Of a stretch of 24,139 nt of DNA, positions 8,451-19,081 are shown in pieces. Location of the stretch: the NCBI GenBank assembly GCA_009602725.1, contig WELB01000042.1, positions 288,773-312,911 on the forward strand, in the 5' to 3' direction. The notes under the pieces are model-generated. The model made no database searches. It had not been told where the DNA came from and saw only the letters and a program-made list of their open reading frames with translations. Position 1 is the stretch's first letter; each line of letters opens with the position of its first letter. A program made the position numbers and the translations under genes. The DNA comes from Spirogloea muscicola (taxonomy: Eukaryota; Streptophyta; Zygnematophyceae; Spirogloeales; Spirogloeaceae).

Positions 8451-11400
8451 ATGGCGCTGCTGGCGATGAAGGAGGCGCTGGGCAACCCGACGTGCATGGC
8501 GTACTGGACCGACGCGGCGCCGCCGTGCGACGCGCACGGCCAAAACTGGAACCCCCCGGCCGGCGGCGCCCCGAGCACGCAGTACTACGCCGGATACGAG
8601 TGCTGGGCCGACGACAGCCGCCTCTCCCTGCTGTACGCCAGGGCCGCCTCGCCCTGCACCTCCTTGCTCAGCCCGCCGACGTCCTCTCACTGGCCTTGGC
8701 TGCAAGCTCTGCCATGCGGTGCCCAGGCATCACAGCTGCATGCTGCCACCGGTCCATGGCCTCCTGCCAGCCTGAGCGCGCTTGCTGCGCCCGCCGGCTT
8801 GCTGCTGGGCAGGGACGTCTCCAACTGCGGGCTGCAGGGGAGCCTCGGCCGCATCGCGCGGTACCTCGGCCAGCTCACGCGCCTGTGGATACTGTGAGCT
8901 CCCCTCCTCCCACCACTGTGCGAGGACGGAGGCACTGGCTGTGTCCACCATGGACGTCGTGACCATGGTGGGCACAGCCGTGGTCATGGCTTCCACCGAC
9001 GTCGTCGTCGTCGCACTATAGTCCTACCCACCTCTCCCTCTTCCTCCGAAGGCTTCGAACCCTCCTTGACGGCTCCGTTCGCGTCGGGGCGCAGCCTCTT
9101 GCACAACAACTACTTCACGGGCCCCATCCCGGCGGAGCTGGCCAACCTGACGCAGCTCCGGAACCTGTGAGCGCCCCTCTCTACTGGACTCGCCTCTCCT
9201 TTTCACAATCGTTAGTGGGATTGTTAATGTCCAATTCATCTCCCCCATATCTTTGTCAAGATGGTAGATCATGTTCAGTTGCTGATAGCAGGAGCTAATC
9301 GGGGGAAGCAGCTCCAGCTGTGGACCGACCGCTGTGCTTCGACGTGACGTTCCGGTGTCTGCTCTTGCCTGGCTCTGCGTGCCTGGCGGCATCCAGCTCC
9401 ATCTTTGGGCAGAGCCCCACAGATGGCACCCTGCCAGGCCTGTCCGGCCCCCTGCCTGCCGCGCTCGGCAGCCTCTTGGAGCTCCGTGACCTGTGCGTCT
9501 AGTCGACTCTGCCCTGCTCTGCCTTGCCACTGTCGTAGACATAGCAGTGTAGAGATGCCTGATGCTCTTGTACATATTGCAAACATTTCCTGATATGATA
9601 GGCAAGAGGTAATGCAAGCATCTACGCAACATTTCTGGCGGCTGCCTCTCTGACTGTGCAAAGCTGCTCCTGCTCACATTGCGACTGCTGTTGCCACTGC
9701 AGTCAGCTCTGGCAGAACAGCCTCTCTGGAGAGCTGCCGGCGTCGCTTGGGAACCTGACCAAGTTGGTGAAGCTGTGAGTGCCACGCCACCGGCCTACGT
9801 GGCCGATGGCATGGCGTCTGGCGGAGACGGCCTGCATGGCGCCCTGCACTTGGCCTGGTGCTTGCTTCGTCCTGATGCCTTGCTCGGTGCACCTTGCTCT
9901 GCATCTCTGGCCGGGCAGGGACATTGGGACCAACCAGTACACGGGCGACATTCCAGACCTCTCGAAGCTCAAGGACATGAACTTCCTGTGCGCCTCTTGA
10001 CTGGGAACCTCAGTGCGTGATGTTCAAGGCAGCAGATCACTTCAGGGTCTGATACCGCTTGCTGCTGCCTGCAGAGCGATAGACAAGTGCAACCTGAATG
10101 GGAGCATCCCGGCGTGGCTGGGGTCCCTGCCTTCGCTGGTGGAAGTGTGAGTGCACACAACGGGCTGCTATCGGACGCTACGACCTTGCTTCCCTGGACC
10201 CCAGTCCATGCAGGTCACCTTAACGTGTATGCTGTTTGTGGCCTGGTGAAGGGCTCAGAAGCTCGCTTGCATGACCTGCATGCTGATAGTAACGAGCTAT
10301 GGTGCAGGCACTTGGACTCCAACAGCCTCAATGGGCCCATCCCTGCGAGTGTGACGAACCTGACCAAGCTCCAGTTACTGTAAGAGTCCCTCCCTCACAA
10401 TCTGCATTCCTTTCCTAACCTCCCAACAGGTGGCTGATCTGCTTGGCTAACTGTCGGTTAACAGCCTCACAGGGCATGCATGCATCTTTGCTTGGGAGCT
10501 TGCCTTGGTGTCATCTGTGCCTGCCTGTTGTCCTTCTATAGCTCTGGTCTGATGTGCCTGGTCAAGCAATAAGGAGGCTGATGCGATGCTGCGTGCTTTT
10601 GCAGAAACCTTCAAGATAACCAGCTGACGGGCGAGCTTCCCTCTGCTCTGGGAAAGAATCTCACACATTCTCTGACTGTGTATGTCAAACAGTTCCCTGT
10701 TAGGGCCTCTTTATCTCATGTAGATTGCTGTGCACATTCTATGGACAGTGGATGTGGGATAGGAGTGCATGCAGAAATGTTGAGGCCTACTTTGAAAACT
10801 AATTAGCTGTTGACTGATACCCAGATCGCTGAGGGGCCCTGCATGCAAAGAATGCTCAACAAACCTGTCTAAGTAACTTACTGAGGAGGAGAATGCGTAT
10901 AGTGCCAGCAGGCAATGCTTGACCGGCATGTGAGCTTTCAATGGCAGGAATGTGCAGAATAACTATCTGACTGGTGGAATTCCAGACCCCACACCAGAGT
11001 TTCTGAACATTACGTGAGTGAATGGTATGCGGCCTTGTGTGCTTGTCTTATGATTCACATTGCTAAACACACACACACACACACACAAAAAAACCTGAAA
11101 AATGTAATCTTTTAGGAGCAGTACTGCTCTTATTGCTCCTGTCCGCGCCAGTACCGACTTCTTGAAAGAGCATGGCAAATTGCTTAAAAGCTGCTCTGTG
11201 CTGAACAACTTCTAAGCCTGCTCTTTTGCTAGCATCTTGCAGCACCACCGGCAATTGCTTCTTAGGACGTCCCACTCAGAAAGTGCTGAAGAACTGCCTC
11301 GCATACTATCCCCCTCCCCCCTCTCCCCCGTCACGTGAGCTGTCCAGCTTTTACATATTCCGCCTGCCATTTTTGGCTTGAAGTCAAGTAAGGCCAAGCA

Positions 11401-13612
11401 ACATGGTTGGAGTCTCTCACATGGTCGGAGTCTCTCCAAATAGTAGCAAGTGACTAGGTTGTCTGCTGAAATTAAAGAGCATCTGCATGGTACATTGAGC
11501 GCTTCTCTATATTCTGGCAAGCTCTTGCCAACATTGTTAAGCTTCTGGTGTGTCATGACACGCTCCACCAGCAGCTTTGCTGCCTTTTTCCTGCTGATAA
11601 TGGAAGCACTGTCTGGCTGCAGCACCCCCAGCAAAGGGGAAATCCTCCAGCAACTCGAGTGCAGCCCTGATAGGGGGCCTAGTTGGTGGAGGGGTCTTCC
11701 TCGTAGCGATGCTCCTCGTAGTGCTCATCTGGTGGAGAAGGCACACTTACAAGCCCCCCTCGTTGGGCATGCTGCACTTGAGTGAGTTGCTATGCTGCCT
11801 TTGCATGGCAGCTAGGTAAATAGAGGCCATGGTTGCTGTTATTGCTCCGCTTTCATCCTATACAGATTCCCCTTGTAGTGCTTTATTTGACTTGTCGCAA
11901 GCCTCCGTGATTATCGCCATATAGCTCTATGTTGCTGCTGCATGCCCAGAGCTATTACTTCTCTTAACTGTCAAACTGTCTGTTTGCATGTACCTGTGCA
12001 GACGGAGGCATCACAGAGTTCCGCGCATGGGAGCTGGAGAAGGCCACTGGCGGTTACAGCAGCTTGCTGGGCCAGGGTGGCTTTGGCAAAGTTTACTTGG
12101 CCAAGCTCAATGACAAGGCCAGGACGTTTGCAGCAGTGAAGAGGGCCAACAATGTTAATCAGGAGGCAGACTCGGCATTCTTCAGAGAGGTAGAGCTGCT
12201 CAAAAGGATCCACCACCGGAGGCTTGTCAACCTGCTTGGCTACTGCTGCGAGGAGAAGGAGCAGATGCTTGTGTATGAATACATGGCTGGCGGCAGTCTG
12301 TATGACCGCATGCACGGTAAGCTGTACCAATCTTACTTAAAGAATTTTTATTGTATCGCGGTTACGGTGGAGAGTGATGACAGTACTGGAACTTTCAACT
12401 GCCTGAATCTGCAAAGGAGTATGTGTTGCAGGACTAAAGACTGCCAAAGTCATTCCTTGGGACATCCGAGTGCGCATTGCCTACCAGGTCGCTCTGGCAC
12501 TGAAATACTTGCATGAGGAGGCAAACCCTCCGATCATCCACAGGGACATCAAGTCCAGCAACGTCTTGCTAACCCAGGACATGGATGCCAAGGTACACAA
12601 CCTTCACTTCTTGCTATTGACATTTACTGTCAGTGTAGCCGTTGTTAAGACAGTCTTTTATCCAGGCTCAGAGTGCCGGGATGGACATGTATTATGGTAT
12701 GGAGGGCCAAGGCTGTGTACTCCAGCTTCTCACAAGCAGCCCGTGGTCTCGGTTCGTTGTTACAGGTGGCAGACTTTGGCCTCTGTAAGGAGGCGCCCCC
12801 TGGCCAAGAATACTTTGAGTCAGTGGAGACTAACGTCATGGGGTCCTTTGGCTACCTAGACCCCCAGTATGTGCAGACTTGGGTCTTGTCAGAACGTTCC
12901 GATGTGTTCAGCTTTGGTGTGCTGCTGCTGGAAATCATATCAGGTCAAAAAGCTGCAAATAAGGACACCTTCCTCGGGCTTCTGGTGAGTGTCACAAGCT
13001 GGTCATTTATGCCTGCTGTTGGTTGAGTTGGCGCAAAGTGCGCTTCTGCTGCAAGTCTTAGGTAAAGGAGGACAGCTTGCTCAGTGTGCAATTACACATA
13101 TTGCTAGAGAGTGCTCAATGAGCACCAACGGGCTTGCCTCATTAGGACCTGTTCGACAGCCAACTGATAATTGCAGTCGGTTTGCAATAATTATTGTTGT
13201 CCTCCAGGCAGCGCCGTACTTGGAGAATGTCGACAGGCTAAAGGAGTTTGTGGACCCCAAGCTGGGCGACGAGTACGACTTTGCGCAGCTTTGCGTACTT
13301 GCTGAGGTGGCCCGCTTCTGCGTGCGGCTGAACGGGAGCGAGCGTCCGACAATGGGCGAGGTGGTCGAGAGCCTGGAGCAGAATGTGCCCGCGCTCAAGA
13401 GGGAGGTCGATGGGGACAGCACCAAGGCGTGGGCAGACGTCAAGGATGCAGAGAGGGGCCAGCAGGACACCTACGGCAACGGCGTGAGAATGCCAGAAGC
13501 TCCGAGGACCGCAGACCAGTCCAGGGAGTCGGCACGGTCCGCCGAGTCGGGCGGTTCGGATGAGACTAACCCAGCAGACCAGCTGTCCCTCTCAGCTGTC
13601 CAGCCTCGCTGA
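8451..13612 (+). CDS. LRR receptor-like serine/threonine kinase, 16 exons
   Basis: Predicted plasma-membrane receptor. Exons: 8451-8632, 8813-8893, 9095-9166, 9397-9492, 9703-9774, 9919-9987, 10075-10146, 10308-10379, 10605-10679, 10948-11013, 11243-11334, 11623-11781, 12002-12316, 12432-12592, 12766-12984 and 13208-13612. Phases close throughout, giving about 735 residues. An LRR-cap-like segment (ALLAMKEALGNP...ECWADDSR) precedes about nine LRRs of the L-x-x-N-x-L-x-G-x-I-P type. A membrane span (about 331-354) ends in WWRRH. The kinase has the P-loop GQGGFGKV (393-400), Lys416, HRDIKSSN (511-518), DFG (531-533), GSFGYLDPQY and SDVFSFGVLLLE. It is an RD kinase with no missing catalytic residue and a charged tail. 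The wording around AAVKRANNV and FFREVELLKRIHHR recalls plant RLKs of the At1g49730 type, from memory only. The ATG at 8451 gives no signal peptide, so an upstream exon is likely. The acceptor of exon 4 is the least certain. Confidence 0.9.
11067..11087 (+). repeat. (AC)n microsatellite in a kinase-gene intron
   Basis: About ten AC units followed by a short A-run lie in the intron between the last LRR exon (ending 11013) and the exon starting at 11243. Confidence 0.9.
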
Positions 13613-14335
13613 GCACTTAGTAATTACATACAGTTGCCAACTCGACATCCCAGCCCTGGGGTTGGCCTGAGGCCACCTGTGTACACTGCAGTGAGACAGA
13701 CAGTCGCCATCATTTCTGGTTAGTTGTCGCTCCTACAAAAGTCATGTTGACGTTGATCATCATTCTTAGCCTTTGTACATGTACATTTCTACAAGGCCTG
13801 TGTTGGGGGAGCGCCGGGAAAATCTCAGGTGCAGGTTGAGTACCTGGATTGAAAGAGTAATTTCTAAGAATGAGGACTGATGAGCATGCATTGTTGCAAA
13901 ATCAGGAGATGGGCCCTCAAAGGGGCGAGACAACAATAAGGAAACGACACAATGCCGAGAAGTAGTCCTGAGGCACTCTTAGTATACAGGTGCCCGCAGG
14001 ATCATCTGAGGTGGACTGTGGTCCCCTGATGACAATGTTGGTAAGCAGATTAGCACAGCGGCTCGGCCATGAAGCCAAAGACCAGCATTGACACTTCGGT
14101 GCAGGACTCGTCAGCTGCATAGCCCTCCTGAGCATGCGATGTCAAGCAGGTGGCACTGAGCGCCCCAACCACCAGCAGTCCACTGACTGAACCTGAGCAA
14201 CTGCACTGGCCAAATGCTTGGTAGTAGCGCCTCTACTCTTATTTGCCCAACCACCAAGCACGCCATTCACGGAGGGGTTGCCATATCTGGTAATGAGGAG
14301 CTAAAGGATATATCAACAGCTTCAATATGAGCAGT
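13613..14335 (+). other. 3' UTR and spacer after the receptor kinase
   Basis: No coding region is supported here. A perfect 12-base palindrome TGTACATGTACA lies at 13774-13785, about 160 nt after the stop, and could take part in 3' end formation or RNA-binding-protein recognition. The remainder shows no repeat or gene I recognise. Confidence 0.35.
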
Positions 14336-14450
14336 GCAAACAAGCAGCTCTTCCAATGTAAGCTAATGGCTGTGAGAGGCCAGCCCAAAAGAATGTATAA
14401 TGTCTGAAGGGGCCGAAAGGCGCAAGTTCCACGAAACTAGTCTCCATGGC
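14336..14450 (-). repeat. Isolated stem-loop repeat in the convergent spacer
   Basis: The sequence AGCTCTTCCAATGTAAGC followed by the stem-loop GGCTG...CAGCC (about 14368-14386), then AAAAGAATG and GGGGCCGAAAGGCGC, matches the cluster at 3950-4245 and the retrotransposon tails. It is the only member of the family found between the kinase and CCT4 genes. Confidence 0.55.
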
Positions 14451-15337
14451 TTCTGCGAGTCTGCGCTCATCAATCGCCAGTGCAGATCAGCGGGCGGAGT
14501 GCATAGCGTCCCAAGGAAAGCGTCCATGAAAGGAGAACCAAATTAGGTTTTCACAAAGTTGGGCCAGTGGTGGTTGCGGCCTAGGCAAATGAACCCATAA
14601 TGAACAGCATGCCAGGTTAAAGCATGAGCTACTGATGAGCACGTGCTTACCAAGGAGGTAAAGCATGGCCGTTCTTTGAAAGCTTAACCAGATTTGCTTG
14701 CTTAAACCCTGACCCGTTATAAATGCTTGCTGAGTACCTCCTGAGTGGAAAGGTGAGGATGCTGCCAGCAACACCAGCACAACTGGCAGCAACTAATTTC
14801 TGGTGTGTAACCAAGGACAAAGCTTTCCGGGCTGCAAGCATGGCAGGGATACCGACCAAGGTCGTTTGCCTGTAGTGTTTTGGGTCCTGTAGCTGTCGCT
14901 TAAGTTGTTCAAGACCTGGGGGTTTGTTCTGGCCTCACAAACATAGTCATGTGGCAACCTCACTTGCAGCCTCGTTCAGCTTCTTATCTGACCGCTACTT
15001 TTACAGAACACAGTCATTGCATTGCTGACAGGTCCAATGCAGACACCGGCAACGTGTATGATGCTTTCCAAGCAGACAAAAAGTACAAAGCCACGCCTCA
15101 TTGGCACGTAAATGGACAAATTTTCTGTCCCATTCTGTGGCTGTTGAATCTCCTAACAATTGAAGACGAGATGCTTCAAGGGAGCAGTACCTCCGCCTCG
15201 ACTAATTTTGCCACCATGACTCCATCGACATGGACTTGCATGTTGATTGAGCCAAAGCATGTCGCCCTTGTTTATGTGCAGGTGTCTAATGGATCATGTA
15301 AAGAGCTCTTATGGTAAGCATGAGGGAGTCCTGGCCT
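14451..15337. other. Spacer and probable CCT4 3' UTR
   Basis: The right part should hold the 3' UTR of CCT4, which is transcribed leftward. A + strand open frame at 14949-15317 (122 codons, no recognisable domain, Thr/Ser/Ala-rich) overlaps it and I do not accept it as a gene. A - strand frame at 14647-14859 is likewise unsupported. Confidence 0.3.
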
Positions 15338-18188
15338 CTACCGAGTGATGACAATGTCGTCGATCTTGAGAACCATGCGTACGCACTCAGTCGCTAGCGA
15401 GACAGCGCTGGTGCTGACGAGTAGCGGCTGCACCACATTCTCCTCCAGGATGTTTGTCACCACGCCCTTTCGCACGTTGATGCCTGTGTTCACCTGCGTA
15501 ATGCCAGGATGCCGCTTACTCATGCTTCCAGACCACTCATGTCGTGTGAGCACCTAACCAGATTACACGTGAAAATGATGGTTGAGCTACTGGCATAGAG
15601 CAGCCCCAGAGCAGGCTTACCTCTCCCATGGCATGGTGGTTGCGCAGCTCTGTGACAATGGCAATTGGGTTTAGGCCCGCATTCTCCGCAAGAGTGTATG
15701 GAACTACCTGGACAGGGGCAAATGCTGGGCGAGAGTGAGCATCGTAGCTTATAGTGCATGACAGTCAGTGCTGTGAAGCAGCAACTCCTTCCTACCCATT
15801 CCCTGCCCTCCTCCTCTCTCCCCCCTCCGCCCCTCCCACCCTCTCTCTCAAGTGATTTCGTCAGTTAGGAGGAGGATGCTGCACCTCCATGGCCTCCGCA
15901 AACGCCCGGACGCAGTAGCTCTCCATGCCCTGCAGCGTCTTTGCCCACGCGCCAAGCTGCCGAGATATCTCAATCTCTGGCGCGCCTCCGCCTGCAATCA
16001 GGAAGCGCTTGGTAACCAAGCAGCGAACCACGCACAGCGCATCGTGCAGGCTGCGCTCCGCCTCGTCCAAGACCTGTTCCCCCCAAAAGAAGTAGCAGAT
16101 CCACGGTTCAGTCCAAGTAGCAGACGCATTTAGAAACCACGGCAATGTAGCTGACTCCTGAGGTGCCAGTATGCAAGTCTCGTAGCACTCACCAGCTGGT
16201 TTGAACCACGGACGACAACGGTCATCGTTCGCCCTTGGTTCTTGATGCCAGTCACTCTCACGACCTGCCACAGCAGTGCTGGGAGTCACTTATGCTCAGT
16301 GGGCTGCAACTAGGAATGCGGCGAGCGTCACGCAATGGGCGCAGGTCGTTGGCCACACTGCTCGGTGCAGCAGCCTCCTTGAGGTGCAGATATATGTGCA
16401 GCAGCAGAACAGGTGGTGCTTGTTGCAGTCCAACTGGCAAGTCTCGCAGCGAGCATCCCACCTTGCTCTCGCCCATCGTGACCTCCTCGACAAGGTCGGC
16501 GGAGCCCAGCTTCTCTGCACGGAAGTGCTCGATGTTGGCAATGGGCAGGCAGCCGAGCGTGCGGGTGATGAACTCAATGTCCTCGCGCTCCACGTCCTTG
16601 ACAACCAGGATCTTAGCCTTGGCCAGGTAGTGCAGTGACAGGTCCGTGACGGCGTCGCGCAGAATGCTCTTCTGCACCAGCAGCACGTTGCAGCCTGCCG
16701 CGCGGATCTTCTTGACCATGCCCAGGATGTAGCTCCGCTCCTCCTTGAGTATGCGGTCCATCTGCAGAGTGCCACCAACAAGGGGTGCGCAGCTCAGGAC
16801 CGCAGGTCGAGGGGCCCGTTCCCTTAGAGATGAAGTCCTGCATTTAGGTGGAGCCCATCAGCAGGCCTCAGGCCCTCGTTCCTAGGCCCTTACCTCAAAA
16901 CCTGAGTTGAGTGGTGATCCGCAACAGTAGCTAGCGGGTGTCGGGATGGCAAACCTGCGCGTAGTCGGAGATCACAACGTTCTGCTCCATGTCGGTCTTG
17001 GGCGGCGAGACCTGGAACTGGATGAGCCCAATCTTCGCATTCTCGATGCGCGTCGGGCCACCCGCCGCATGGCTCGCCTTTTGGTCAAACACCAAACCCC
17101 GCACGATCTCGGTGTCGTCGATCTGGCGGGCAGGCGCATCATCATCAGTAGGCCACTCGGCAAGGCCGAGTGCAGAGGGACAGCAGCCTTCGGCAAGAAG
17201 CTCACCGTGCCCCCGAGCTTCTTGATGACCTTGATGTTCCGCAGGTCCACAGGGTCAGCGGGCTGCTCGGGGTCCACGAGGCTCAGCACGCAGTCCACAG
17301 CCATGGGCGCCAGCAGCGACGAGTACTGACTCACGACCTGGCGCATCATATTGGCGCAGCCAGCGCAGCAAGTGTGTGAATCTGGCGACCACGAGAAGGA
17401 GCGTGCACAGTAGCCAGGCTGACGGACACGGCCGCTCCCTGTGCCGCCCCACACCTTGCTGTTGAGCGCCGTGCTGGCGCTCTTGACGAGCGCGCCGCGG
17501 TCGGAGAGCTCCACCGGCACCGCCATCGCCGTGAGCACCTCCACGGCCTTCTCGGAGGCCTTGTGGAGCGCCTCAGAGATGACGGTGGGGTGCACGCCCT
17601 TGGCCAGCAGCCCGAGGCACTGCTTCAGGAGCGCGCCGGCCAGAACCACCACTGCAGGCTCGCATGGCACAGCATTGTAACGCGTCAGAGCTTCTAGTCC
17701 TGCCGCACTCTCAAGACGGCGCTGGAGAGCTCATGGAGCTTCGCAGGAGCACTGCTGGCGTGCAGGAAGGCCGGCGCCCACAAACCCGTCGTGGTGCCGT
17801 CCCCGGCCACGATGTCCTGCGACTTGGACAGCTCCACCAGCATCTTCGCGGCGGGCTGCGTCACCTCCAGCTGGAGCGCAGTGGCAAGAGTGGCGCAGGC
17901 CACCGTCAGAAGGTGCGCGGCAGCGAACGAGGGCCGACAAGCCGCAAGAGGAATGGGCGCCGCCCGGACCTTGTTGAGGATGGTGGCGCCGTCGTTGGTG
18001 ATGATGACCTCGCCCGACGACGTGGTGAGCATCTTGTCCATGCCGCGGGGCCCCAGCGAAGTGCGCACGGCGTCCGCCACCGCCTTGGCCGCCAGCATGT
18101 TGGCCTGCCGCACATCGTCCTTGCGCTTGGTGTCCACGTACGTGTCCGTCCGGGACGCCGCGCCCGGCACCACCTGCGCCGCCGGCAT
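15338..18188 (-). CDS. CCT4: T-complex protein 1 subunit delta (CCT4), 10 exons
   Basis: Delta subunit of the cytosolic TRiC/CCT chaperonin, which folds actin, tubulin and other proteins with ATP. Exons in transcription order: 18188-17970, 17870-17786, 17651-17455, 17337-17206, 17122-16955, 16761-16462, 16264-16193, 16073-15885, 15707-15621 and 15493-15338. All have GT-AG borders and consistent phases. They give 1605 nt, 534 residues, the usual CCT length. Group II chaperonin motifs: [21 protein letters not shown] joined to [10 protein letters not shown], and [11 protein letters not shown] with the ATP-site GDGTT (about 96-100). Later come [13 protein letters not shown] and [15 protein letters not shown]. 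The subunit assignment rests on [10 protein letters not shown]-like and [20 protein letters not shown] segments and the ending [20 protein letters not shown]...KIDDIVITR, which match the delta subunit. No stop or frameshift was found. The start ATG at 18186-18188 is the natural one for the family. Confidence 0.96.
15784..15850. repeat. Polypyrimidine/polypurine tract in CCT4 intron 8
   Basis: About 65 bases are almost pure C/T on the + strand, hence G/A on the transcribed - strand, inside the intron between the exon ending at 15885 and the one starting at 15707. The tract lies about 34 nt after the donor. Such tracts can form triplex DNA. No function is implied by the sequence alone. Confidence 0.8.
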
Positions 18189-18380
18189 GACGCCGCCGCA
18201 GCCGCCGCCGCCGCCGCCGCCGCCAACGCCGTCTCCGCCTCGGCGCAGCGGCGTACACGCTGCCGCGCCACCACGCGCCCGCCTTCGCCTCGNCGCGGCG
18301 GCGGCGCTCGAGGCGCGCGGGGGCCTGGCCGAGGAGCTTTAGGGGGAGGAGGGGGACACGAGAGGTATGGGGTTTGGGGG
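18189..18380 (-). other. GC-rich 5' flank of CCT4 with CCG repeats and an N
   Basis: Directly upstream of the CCT4 start lies a (GCC)n tract (about 18190-18222 on +) and a CGG-rich segment containing the undetermined base at 18293. This resembles the upstream regions of the two other genes. It probably holds the CCT4 5' UTR and core promoter. No defined promoter motif is visible. Confidence 0.5.
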
Positions 18381-18414
18381 TTATCCCCTTATTGCAAGTC
18401 CGAGGTCCTCTCAG

Positions 18415-18510
18415 GCCGCTTCTTCTGGGCTGGCCGACCACACCCATCGTGACCTCGTCCATTCTTTTGGGCTGGCCTCTCCCAGCCACCAGTTAATCTG
18501 GCCGCGCTTG
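18415..18510 (+). repeat. Conserved retrotransposon 3' terminal block
   Basis: Positions 18457-18510 repeat, almost base for base, the terminal segments at 5662-5716 and 7749-7802, with the stem-loop at about 18470-18487. At 18511 the sequence switches through a C-run to an internal piece of the same family. This is the junction between one insertion's 3' end and the next copy's truncated 5' end. Confidence 0.75.
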
Positions 18511-18517
18511 CCCCCCT

Positions 18518-18860
18518 TCTCGCTGCAGAGGTCTATGGCCCGCGCGCTGCACCTGCGTGCAGGCAGAGCCCTCGCTGCTGCCTCTGGCTCTGGCCAGGGG
18601 ACCCGCTTCCAGGAACCCAGTCTCTCTGAACTGAGGCTCTGCTTAGCAGGGGTTACTGAGTGCTTCGTAGCTGCTTCGTTTCTTTTCTGTGCTTGTTCTT
18701 CGTACTTCCCCTGGCCCCTTCTCGTCCTTTGTTCATTCTTTTCTGGGCTGGCTTTTTCCAGCCCCTATCCTCAATGGGCGAGCCCTTCCCCCTATCGGGC
18801 TGCCCTTGCCCCTATTGGGCTCCGTATCTGCCATCCAGTATTCAGGAATCGGTCAGCGAC
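18518..18860 (+). repeat. 5'-truncated RLE retrotransposon copy, 3' UTR subtype B
   Basis: The copy opens with QRSMARALHLRAGRALAAAS, GSGQGTRFQEPSLSELRL and a degraded end. A stop/3' UTR follows (TTACTGAGTGCTTCGTAGC...) with the stem-loop at 18745-18764 and AATGGGCGAGCCCTT. The UTR is the reverse complement of the units at 4868-5060, 22034-22215 and 22303-22490. About 50 codons of the ORF end are present. Confidence 0.8.
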
Positions 18861-19081
18861 CTTTATGTTTTGATCCGTGGTTACTGAGCAGGTCAATCTA
18901 CTGTAGGTTATGTAGGTTCTTAAGATGTGCTTGCCTTTGTACTTGGCCATTTGGCCTTCGTTTGTTTCAAATACACGACATTTTCATTGGGGCCCTTGCC
19001 CCCATTAATGTTTTGACCCGTGGTTACTGAGCGGGTCAATCTGCCGTAGGTCACGTAGGTCTCCAGATGTGCTTGCCTTTG
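18861..19081 (+). repeat. Two direct copies of 3' UTR subtype C
   Basis: Segments 18864-18939 and 19007-19081 are about 75 nt each and mostly identical. They start at TATGTTTTGA(T/C)CCGTGG, contain the TTACTGAGC stop context and GGTCAATCT, and end at GATGTGCTTGCCTTTG. The first follows SDLYVLIRGY-stop and the second keeps only VLTRGY-stop. A reverse-complement copy lies near 5110-5190. Confidence 0.75.

Noticed and set aside
7823-8578. 251-codon - strand frame rich in Arg and Pro
   Set aside because: It is produced by reading through CGG/CCG repeats opposite the kinase 5' region and its first exon.
14949-15317. 122-codon + strand open frame between the kinase and CCT4 genes
   Set aside because: No recognisable motif, overlaps the presumed CCT4 3' UTR, and the composition is not clearly coding. 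Kept only as part of the spacer description.
17664-18489. Long + and - strand frames over the CCT4 5' half
   Set aside because: They are shadows of the spliced CCT4 exons, the intron at 17871-17969, and the CCG tract.
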